From positions 1 through 5,677 of the forward strand of contig JAUVGS010000163.1 in NCBI GenBank assembly GCA_030593665.1: 5,677 nt of DNA, read 5' to 3'. The translations under genes were made by a program, and so were the position numbers. This DNA comes from Chitinivibrionales bacterium. Its GTDB lineage: Bacteria; Fibrobacterota; Chitinivibrionia; Chitinivibrionales; JANQEN01. Below, one piece after another: positions 1 to 3,731 of this stretch (position 1 is its first letter; each line of letters starts with the position of its first letter). Under the pieces are notes generated by a model. The model saw only the letters and a program-made list of their open reading frames with translations. It did no database searches and was not told the origin of the DNA.

Positions 1-1
1 A

Positions 2-148
2 TTCGGGAAATATTATTGTCCATGCAAACAGCATCATCCTTTGGATCAAGAGGTTGATTTACTCTGTCCTTGCGAAGAAATCGACAAAGAGGTCGAAGAT
101 TATGGGCATTGTACATGTAAAGTGTTTTACAAAAAGAGAGAGGAGTAA
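2..148 (+). CDS. Ferredoxin:thioredoxin reductase catalytic (beta) chain-like protein, C-terminal part
   Basis: Only the last 48 codons are present; the start lies beyond the left edge. Reading in frame from base 2 to the TAA at 146-148 gives three CxC pairs: CPC at local residues 6-8, CPC at 22-24 and CTC at 37-39, the last preceded by GH. This three-pair signature (CPC, CPC, CHC) is the hallmark of the FTR catalytic chain. In that family four of the cysteines bind a [4Fe-4S] cluster and two form the redox-active disulfide that takes electrons from ferredoxin to reduce thioredoxin in the cytoplasm. Two things differ from the plant and cyanobacterial enzyme: the spacing between pairs, and a Thr where the last pair normally has a His. 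This suggests the divergent FTR-like branch found in anaerobes. The stop is 3 bp before the next gene, so they are probably cotranscribed. The thioredoxin at 2746-3075 is a possible partner (inference). Confidence 0.85.
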   Translation, partial: FGKYYCPCKQHHPLDQEVDLLCPCEEIDKEVEDYGHCTCKVFYKKREE

Positions 149-151
149 AGT

Positions 152-379
152 ATGCCGGGAGGTGATGGAACAGGGCCATCAGGGCAAGGAGGAGGAAGGA
201 AACAGAATTTTGAAGCAAGCCTTGAGATAGACAGCAGACGAACGGGCAACCTGTTCGGGGCAGGCCTTGGAGGTTACTGCAAATGCCCTGGTTGTGGATA
301 CATTATACCTCACTCACCGGCACAGCCCTGTAATTTGACCACGTGTCCAAAATGCGGAACGGTAATGAGAAAAGGATAA
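152..379 (+). CDS. Small six-cysteine MPGGDGTGP protein (zinc-ribbon/rubredoxin-like tail)
   Basis: A 75-residue protein of unknown function. It opens with MPGGDGTGP, the N-terminal signature shared with DUF5320-type proteins of anaerobes, followed by a Gly-rich stretch and a less conserved middle (about residues 17-35). The C-terminal half carries six cysteines (C43, C45, C48, C60, C65, C68) plus a His in a PHSP motif. The pattern is CxCPxCGY, then PC, then CPKCG, which resembles a treble-clef or rubredoxin-like knuckle pair able to hold Zn or Fe. There is no signal peptide or membrane segment, so it is probably cytoplasmic. The start is supported by AGAGGAG at 139-145, inside the end of the preceding FTR-like gene and 6 bp upstream of the ATG. 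It is a tandem paralog of the next gene. The metal bound and the partner are unknown; annotation of the fold is inference from cysteine spacing. Confidence 0.85.
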   Translation: MPGGDGTGPSGQGGGRKQNFEASLEIDSRRTGNLFGAGLGGYCKCPGCGYIIPHSPAQPCNLTTCPKCGTVMRKG

Positions 380-390
380 TTCAATTATTC

Positions 391-400
391 GAAAGGAGGT
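391..400 (+). promoter_or_regulatory. Strong Shine-Dalgarno fixing the start of the second six-cysteine gene
   Basis: GAAAGGAGGT ends 5 bp before the ATG at 406. The frame is open back to an ATG at 343 inside the upstream gene, but that start has no comparable site and would add 21 residues in front of the conserved MPRGDG signature. The start at 406 is therefore chosen. Confidence 0.85.
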
Positions 401-405
401 ACAGC

Positions 406-621
406 ATGCCGAGAGGTGACGGAGCAGGACCGATGGGTCAGGGAATGGGAAGAGGAAGAACTTCAGGTGCAGGACGAGGGCGAATGGGCGGTCAATTTGC
501 AGCAGGCCCGGGAGGAAACTGTGTATGTCCGGGCTGTGGATACAGTGTTCCGCATTCGCCGGGACAGCCCTGTAATCAAAAACAGTGCCCGAAATGCGGC
601 GCAGTTATGACAAGAGGTTAA
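406..621 (+). CDS. Small six-cysteine MPRGDGAGP protein, paralog of the preceding gene
   Basis: A 71-residue protein of unknown function. Residues 1-9 read MPRGDGAGP. Residues 10-38 are a Gly/Arg/Met-rich low-complexity stretch. The C-terminal half repeats the neighbour's cysteine pattern exactly: C39, C41, C44, C56, C61 and C64, with H50 in PHSPGQPC and a closing CPKCG. The spacing conserved between the two paralogs (CxCxxC, 11 residues, C, 4 residues, CxxC) shows this is the functional module, most likely a small metal-binding knuckle domain (Zn or Fe). The flexible Gly/Arg head differs between the copies. The gene lies 26 bp after its paralog and 29 bp before the DUF5320-type gene, in the same probable operon. 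It could be a redox carrier, a metal-site chaperone or a structural zinc protein; the sequence does not decide. Confidence 0.87.
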   Translation: MPRGDGAGPMGQGMGRGRTSGAGRGRMGGQFAAGPGGNCVCPGCGYSVPHSPGQPCNQKQCPKCGAVMTRG

Positions 622-650
622 TAAACTATCAATAAAAAAGGAGGCTTATT

Positions 651-1049
651 ATGCCAGGAGGAGATGGAACAGGACCCGGAGGAATGGGCCCAATGACAGG
701 AAGGGCTGTGGGTTATTGTGCAGGATACCCGGTGCAGGGTTATATGAATCCTGTTTCCGGACGAGGATATGGATTTGGCCGAGGATTCGGCCGCGGTCGC
801 GGTGGCTGGGGACAGCGCAACAGGTTCTATGCCACAGGCCTGACAGGATGGCAACGCGGTGCTTATGATTATCCGGCTATTGGAAACTACGGTTGGGGAG
901 CGCCTAATTACAGTGTACCATACGGCGCACCGGCCGCTCCAACCAAAGAACAGGAATTGGATATGTTAAAAGGCCAGTCCGAGTATCTGGAGGATGCGCT
1001 GGAAGGAATCAACAAACGTATCAAGGAGATTGGGACGGAGAAGAAGTAA
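651..1049 (+). CDS. DUF5320-type Gly/Arg-rich protein with C-terminal coiled coil
   Basis: A 132-residue protein that begins MPGGDGTGPGGMGPMTGRA and continues with GYC (C23, the only cysteine). This is the typical opening of the DUF5320 family common in anaerobes, whose function is unknown. Residues 37-56 are Gly/Arg/Phe-rich (GFGRGFGRGRGG), residues 57-92 are Tyr/Gly-rich, and residues 98-127 form a short charged amphipathic helix, probably a coiled coil, starting TKEQELDMLKGQ. The start is supported by AAGGAGG at 638-644. It is the last gene of the first unit, with a strong intrinsic terminator beginning 11 bp after its stop. Its helix closely resembles the linker helix of the NifX-ferredoxin fusion downstream (residues 211-240 there), which suggests that the two proteins interact or use a common docking module (inference). 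No catalytic motif is visible. Confidence 0.88.
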   Translation: MPGGDGTGPGGMGPMTGRAVGYCAGYPVQGYMNPVSGRGYGFGRGFGRGRGGWGQRNRFYATGLTGWQRGAYDYPAIGNYGWGAPNYSVPYGAPAAPTKEQELDMLKGQSEYLEDALEGINKRIKEIGTEKK

Positions 1050-1060
1050 CCCTGAAGTGA

Positions 1061-1108
1061 CAGGTATGACGGGAGGAAAATATCCTCCCGTTATACTTGC
1101 CTCTTTTT
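1061..1108 (+). terminator. Rho-independent terminator after the DUF5320-type gene
   Basis: Bases 1061-1077 pair with 1083-1099 to form a 17-bp stem with two G-T wobbles. The inner nine pairs (ACGGGAGGA with TCCTCCCGT) are perfect, and the loop is AAATA. A T-rich tail, CTCTTTTT, follows at 1101-1108. It should end transcription of the FTR-like and small-protein unit. Confidence 0.9.
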
Positions 1109-1109
1109 G

Positions 1110-1115
1110 TATAAT
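1110..1115 (+). promoter_or_regulatory. Candidate -10 box (TATAAT) for the NifX-ferredoxin fusion gene
   Basis: A perfect TATAAT directly follows the terminator T-tract and lies 45 bp before the ATG at 1161, giving a plausible short leader. No good -35 hexamer stands 16-18 bp upstream, where the sequence is the terminator stem (near CCCGTT at 1087-1092). Recognition by sigma-70 alone is therefore uncertain. The call rests on the -10 match and on the position between a terminator and a gene start. Confidence 0.4.
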
Positions 1116-1148
1116 GAAAACAATACTCTATCCGTCTTGTATTTTAAC

Positions 1149-1155
1149 AAAGGAA
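1149..1155 (+). promoter_or_regulatory. Ribosome binding site selecting ATG 1161
   Basis: AAAGGAA precedes the ATG at 1161 by 5 bp. The same frame is open from an ATG at 1107, but that start lies in the terminator tail, has no purine-rich site before it and would put 18 unconserved residues ahead of the canonical MKIAVTS beginning of NifX-type domains. Confidence 0.75.
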
Positions 1156-1160
1156 ATCTA

Positions 1161-2084
1161 ATGAAAATAGCCGTTACATCCACAGGTTCAGATCTTTCCA
1201 GTACCGTTGAAGCTCGTTTCGGCAGATGCGCCTGTTTTATTATCCTGGATACCGATACCATGGAATTCGAGGCAATAGAAAATCCGAATATCGCATTGGG
1301 CGGCGGTGCGGGTATTCAGTCAGCGCAACTGATGTCGGAAAAAGGCGTCAAAACTGTACTTACCGGTAATTGCGGGCCCAATGCATTTCAAACCTTTGGC
1401 GCTGCAGGTATACGGGTAATTACAGGCGTGAGTGGTATTGTAAAAGATGCCGTTGAGCAGTTCAAAGTAGGAACTTTTTTAAGTGCAGAAGGCCCGAATG
1501 TAGCAAGCCATTTCGGTATGGGAACACCGGTGAATCAAACAGGACTGTCAGATAATTCCATGGAGACGGGAGGCGGTATGCAAAGAGGTACGGGAGGCGG
1601 TTTGGGCATGGGAAGAGGCATGGGTCGTGGTATGGGTGGCGGCCGCGGTATGGGCCGCGGCATGGGTCAGGGTATGGGCGGCGGCATGGGCCGTGGTATG
1701 GGGAGAGGCATGGGAACCGGGATGCCGGAAAATTTCCAACCGGCTCCTCCGGTTAATCCCGGTTTTCAAAAACAAACGTCAGGCACAGTAAGTCGTGAGC
1801 AGGAACTTGCAATGCTGAGAGACCAGGCACAGGCAATGGAAGCACAAATGAGTGAAATTAATGCACGAATACATGATCTGGATAAGGGCAGGAAAGACTT
1901 AAAACTGATCGCCTGTGTTGAAACAAAAAAATGTGACGGTTGCAGCTTGTGTCTGCCGGAGTGTCCCACATCGGCAATCGCTCTTGTTGACAATATTGCC
2001 CAAATCGATACCACGAAATGTACAGGCTGCGGGCAGTGTGTTGCTATATGCCCATGTGATGCTATTTCCCTGAAGAAAGGTTAA
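1161..2084 (+). CDS. NifX/orange-protein-type domain fused to Gly-Met-Arg repeat, coiled coil and 2[4Fe-4S] ferredoxin
   Basis: A 307-residue composite protein. Residues 1-120 form a dinitrogenase iron-molybdenum cofactor biosynthesis (NifX/NifB C-terminal/ORP-like) domain: MKIAVTSTG at the start, ARFGRCACF at 18-26, GNCGPNAF at 69-76 and SHFGMG at 116-121. Residues 137-188 are a GMGR-type repeat with a methionine roughly every fourth residue. Residues 211-247 form a charged helix, probably a coiled coil, matching the tail of the DUF5320-type neighbour. Residues 249-307 are a bacterial-type ferredoxin domain with two CxxCxxCxxxC sets, C258/C261/C264/C268 and C287/C290/C293/C297, each closed by Pro. 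NifX-family domains bind metal-sulfur cluster precursors, and ferredoxin domains carry electrons. The protein is therefore probably a cytoplasmic cluster carrier with its own electron supply (inference). C23, C25 and C71 in the NifX part are extra candidate ligands. Usual family members are about 110-130 residues, so the fusion is the notable point. Confidence 0.93.
   Translation: MKIAVTSTGSDLSSTVEARFGRCACFIILDTDTMEFEAIENPNIALGGGAGIQSAQLMSEKGVKTVLTGNCGPNAFQTFGAAGIRVITGVSGIVKDAVEQFKVGTFLSAEGPNVASHFGMGTPVNQTGLSDNSMETGGGMQRGTGGGLGMGRGMGRGMGGGRGMGRGMGQGMGGGMGRGMGRGMGTGMPENFQPAPPVNPGFQKQTSGTVSREQELAMLRDQAQAMEAQMSEINARIHDLDKGRKDLKLIACVETKKCDGCSLCLPECPTSAIALVDNIAQIDTTKCTGCGQCVAICPCDAISLKKG
1605..1724 (+). 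repeat. In-frame GMGR-encoding minisatellite within the NifX-ferredoxin fusion
   Basis: Imperfect tandem 12-bp units of the form GGN ATG GGN MGN encode (Gly-Met-Gly-Arg/Gly)n at residues 149-188 of the fusion protein. Third-position variation (GGC/GGT/GGG, CGT/CGC/AGA) shows that the amino-acid pattern is kept while the DNA drifts. This favours protein-level selection over a fresh DNA slippage event. Such tracts can still change length between strains. Confidence 0.85.
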
Positions 2085-2133
2085 TTGCGGCAAGTATACC
2101 ATTATGGCGTTTTGATATGTGATAAAGTAAAAA

Positions 2134-2161
2134 TTGTATATTAGATACGAATACGTACTAT
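2134..2161 (+). promoter_or_regulatory. Possible AT-rich promoter upstream of the FmdB-trx genes
   Basis: The 111-bp gap 2085-2195 is strongly AT-rich and is the longest gene-free stretch in the window. TTGTAT (2134-2139) and TACTAT (2156-2161) stand 16 bp apart and could act as -35 and -10 elements. A second weak option is TTGATA (2112-2117) with TATATT (2137-2142), at a poor 19-bp spacing. No terminator is seen after the fusion gene, so read-through is equally possible. Confidence 0.25.
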
Positions 2162-2195
2162 ACATTATATTATACAAAAATGGAGTCAGTATTCT

Positions 2196-2462
2196 ATGCC
2201 GACGTATGAATATGAATGCAATAAATGTGGAAATTATTTTGAAAAATTTCAGAATATGAGTGATGAACCGATTAAAGTATGTCATGAATGTGGCGGGCAG
2301 GTAACACGTCTTATAGGCGCGGGAGCCGGAATAATTTTCAAAGGCAGCGGTTTCTATGCGACAGACTATGGACAACAATCCGGTCCGCGGACGCGATGCG
2401 GAAAAGATACCACCTGCTGCGGCAGGGATGTGCCGTGTGACAGTCCTCCGTGTAATGATTAA
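2196..2462 (+). CDS. FmdB-family zinc ribbon protein with cysteine-rich tail
   Basis: An 88-residue protein. It begins MPTYEYECNKCG, the diagnostic opening of the FmdB putative regulatory zinc ribbon (CxxC_CxxC family). The zinc knuckle is C8/C11 with C29/C32, followed by GAGAGIIFKGSGFYATDYG at 41-59, the conserved FKGxGFY turn of the family. Residues 68-86 form an added tail with five cysteines (C68, C74, C75, C81, C86). This makes it more cysteine-rich than an ordinary FmdB, with possible extra metal or redox capacity. FmdB proteins were named from a suggested role in formamidase regulation, but their general function is not established; many sit beside metal or redox genes, as here. GGAG at 2182-2185 precedes the ATG by 10 bp, which is slightly long. 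The gene is followed 20 bp later by a small unknown gene. A second, shorter FmdB lies at 3075-3266. Confidence 0.92.
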   Translation: MPTYEYECNKCGNYFEKFQNMSDEPIKVCHECGGQVTRLIGAGAGIIFKGSGFYATDYGQQSGPRTRCGKDTTCCGRDVPCDSPPCND

Positions 2463-2482
2463 AAAAATAGCAGGAGTTTGAA

Positions 2483-2710
2483 ATGGCACCACCGTACAAG
2501 GCAAATAAAATTGATATCGGGTATCATCCTGAAGGGTATCGAATTGACAAGACAGCATCTCCGATGAATCGTTATACGCAGTGGGAAATTGATTCCGATG
2601 GTAAATGGGCGAAACCAAAGCCTGTCTGTTTTCATGCATTTCCGGAGGATGGCTGGATAACGGTTGATAAGTTCGAATGGGGTGACATAGAACTAAAACA
2701 GGGGTTATAA
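2483..2710 (+). CDS. Small unknown protein between FmdB and thioredoxin
   Basis: A 75-residue protein that I do not recognise. It is polar, rich in aromatic residues (several Tyr and Trp, e.g. RYTQWEIDSDGKW at 30-42 and GWITVDKFEWGD at 57-68), and has a single cysteine (C49). There is no signal peptide, membrane segment or metal-binding pattern. The alternating polar and aromatic residues suggest a small beta-rich fold, which is a guess from composition. AGGAG at 2472-2476 precedes the ATG by 6 bp, and the gene fits a 20-bp gap after the FmdB gene and 35 bp before thioredoxin. The coding call is therefore supported by position, ribosome site and full-length openness. A lone cysteine next to a thioredoxin gene may make it a thiol-exchange substrate, but nothing in the sequence proves it. 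Confidence 0.7.
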   Translation: MAPPYKANKIDIGYHPEGYRIDKTASPMNRYTQWEIDSDGKWAKPKPVCFHAFPEDGWITVDKFEWGDIELKQGL

Positions 2711-2745
2711 CATGTCTGTTTTTTTAACTATAAAGGAGCCGTCGA

Positions 2746-3075
2746 ATGGTAGAGATTGTATCTGATGCTACTTTCAACACTGAAGTTATTGAAGCAAAAG
2801 TACCCGTGTTGGTTGACTTCTGGGCACCTTGGTGCGGCCCGTGTAAAATAGTCGGGCCAATAATGGAAAAATTGAGTGAGAAGACCGGCGATAAAGTAAA
2901 AGTTCTAAAATTAAATGTGGATGAGAATCCTATATCTGCCGGTAACTATAAAATAACCGGAATTCCTACTGTAATGCTTTTTAGAAATGGTGTTGTTGAA
3001 AAACAGCTCGTGGGTGTTCAGCAGGAGAGCGTATATCTGGATACTATAAAAGGATATAACGGAGGTAATGTATAA
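2746..3075 (+). CDS. trxA: Thioredoxin
   Basis: A 109-residue protein of standard thioredoxin length. The active site WCGPC lies at residues 29-33 (C30 and C33 redox-active), the buried Asp at D24 in VDFWAPW, the cis-proline at P74 in GIPTVMLF, and the C-terminal part has NGVVEKQLVG at 81-90. It reduces protein disulfides in the cytoplasm. The electron donor could be an NADPH-dependent thioredoxin reductase elsewhere in the genome or the ferredoxin-dependent FTR-like protein at the left edge; no flavoprotein reductase is in the window. The start is supported by AAAGGAG at 2732-2738, 7 bp upstream. The stop shares one base with the next start (TAATG at 3073-3077), so the two proteins are translationally coupled. 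Its placement among cysteine-rich FmdB and Fe-S proteins suggests a dedicated partner rather than only a housekeeping role (inference). Confidence 0.96.
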   Translation: MVEIVSDATFNTEVIEAKVPVLVDFWAPWCGPCKIVGPIMEKLSEKTGDKVKVLKLNVDENPISAGNYKITGIPTVMLFRNGVVEKQLVGVQQESVYLDTIKGYNGGNV

Positions 3076-3266
3076 TGCCTATCTATGAATATACCTGTCA
3101 GGAATGTGGAACTGACTTTGAAGAACTTGTTACCATCAAGGCCCGGGATAACCCTCCCTGCCCTTCCTGTGATTCTCACAAAACAGAAAAAAAGATGTCT
3201 GTGTTTGGCGGTATTGGCGGTTCAGGATGCAGTGATACATCAAGTGGCAGTTCAAAGTTTACCTGA
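3075..3266 (+). CDS. FmdB-family zinc ribbon protein, short form
   Basis: A 63-residue protein. MPIYEYTCQECGTDFE at the start and CPSC at 29-32 give the FmdB zinc ribbon: C8/C11 pair with C29/C32. The tail ends in a Gly/Ser-rich stretch (GGIGGSGCSDTSSGSS, with C52) typical of the low-complexity end of this family. It lacks the FKGxGFY turn and the five-cysteine tail of the FmdB copy at 2196-2462, so the two paralogs have diverged. The start overlaps the thioredoxin stop by one base, and GGAGGT at 3061-3066 inside the thioredoxin gene is its ribosome site. Such tight coupling to thioredoxin suggests the zinc ribbon or its thiols are a thioredoxin client, or that the two act on the same target (inference). 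The biochemical role of FmdB proteins is not established. Confidence 0.92.
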   Translation: MPIYEYTCQECGTDFEELVTIKARDNPPCPSCDSHKTEKKMSVFGGIGGSGCSDTSSGSSKFT

Positions 3267-3278
3267 GCACCATAAATA

Positions 3279-3297
3279 TGAGATCGGTCAGATCTCA
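3279..3297. repeat. Short inverted repeat between the FmdB and MTH1187-type genes
   Basis: TGAGATC (3279-3285) and GATCTCA (3291-3297) are perfect inverted arms around GGTCA. No T-tract follows, so it is a poor terminator. It could be an operator or an mRNA hairpin in the 80-bp gap, or chance. Confidence 0.4.
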
Positions 3298-3346
3298 ATG
3301 ATAACATTAAATATATACCTGTAATTTTAAACCGGGAGATACAGAA

Positions 3347-3652
3347 ATGCCTATAATGGAAATAAGTGTTGTTCCAATTGGAACTAATTCTCCTTCGGTA
3401 AGCAAGTATATCGCAGCTACCCTTGCTAAACTCAAGAAGGAAAATGGTGTAAAATATAAGCTGACTCCTATGGCAACAATTGTTGAGGCAAGAAATATAG
3501 GCAAACTGTTTCGCATTGCAGAAAAGATGCATACATGCACAATAGAACAAGGCGCAAATAGAGTTTTTATGGTTATTAAAATTGACGATCGGCTCGATAA
3601 GGATTTAACGATGAAAGGTAAAATCGAGTCGGTCGAGGAAAAAATAAAGTAG
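3347..3652 (+). CDS. MTH1187-family thiamine-binding protein
   Basis: A 101-residue protein, the normal length for the MTH1187/YqgV (DUF77) family. Matching features in order: EISVVPIGTNSPSVSKYIA at 5-23, YKLTPMATIVEA at 37-48, MHTCTIEQGANRVFMVIKID at 61-80, DDRLDKDLTMKGKIESVEEK at 80-99. Family members form a ferredoxin-like alpha/beta fold that assembles into tetramers. Structural work on relatives indicates binding of thiamine-like ligands; the physiological role is unclear. GGGAGA at 3334-3339 precedes the ATG by 7 bp. The gene is separated by 80 bp from the FmdB gene and by 79 bp from the first ATPase, so it may be its own small unit. A link with the iron-sulfur and thiol genes around it is not explained by the known family function; thiamine synthesis does depend on sulfur carriers and Fe-S enzymes (ThiC/ThiH), which gives one possible reason. 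Confidence 0.93.
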   Translation: MPIMEISVVPIGTNSPSVSKYIAATLAKLKKENGVKYKLTPMATIVEARNIGKLFRIAEKMHTCTIEQGANRVFMVIKIDDRLDKDLTMKGKIESVEEKIK

Positions 3653-3687
3653 TGTATATTAAGAGGAAGAGAGGGAAAAGAGAATAA

Positions 3688-3705
3688 ATTACGATTACGA
3701 TTACG
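3688..3705 (+). repeat. Three tandem ATTACG hexamers in a purine-rich leader
   Basis: ATTACG occurs three times in direct succession, followed by an A-rich tract (3706-3716). It lies 27 bp upstream of the first ATPase start, in a gap whose left part (3661-3687) is almost pure purine. It could be a protein-binding site or a variable tract affecting leader length, or a chance slippage product. Confidence 0.6.
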
Positions 3706-3731
3706 AAAAAAAATAAAGAAAGGAAAAACAG

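Noticed and set aside
416..610. Second + strand frame inside the second six-cysteine gene
   Set aside because: It overlaps the gene at 406-621 completely, has no ribosome site and its translation lacks conserved features.
1548..1775. His/Ala/Thr-rich open frame on the - strand
   Set aside because: It is the antisense reading of the GMGR-encoding repeat; its regular composition simply mirrors the repeat.
2085..2195. Search for an operator palindrome in the longest gap
   Set aside because: Only short matches such as TACGTA (2152-2157) and distant GTATA/TATAC arms were found, which are expected by chance in AT-rich DNA.
1899..2639. A 246-codon open frame on the - strand
   Set aside because: It lies opposite the ferredoxin end of the fusion, the FmdB gene and most of the small unknown gene, all of which have ribosome sites and, for the first two, clear family motifs. 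Its translation shows no recognisable domain, and it crosses an AT-rich gap by chance.
2695..2725. Possible weak terminator before thioredoxin (AAAACAG / CTGTTTT arms followed by a run of T)
   Set aside because: The stem is only seven mostly A-T pairs around a 14-base loop; it is too weak to call, although the seven-T run may cause some pausing.
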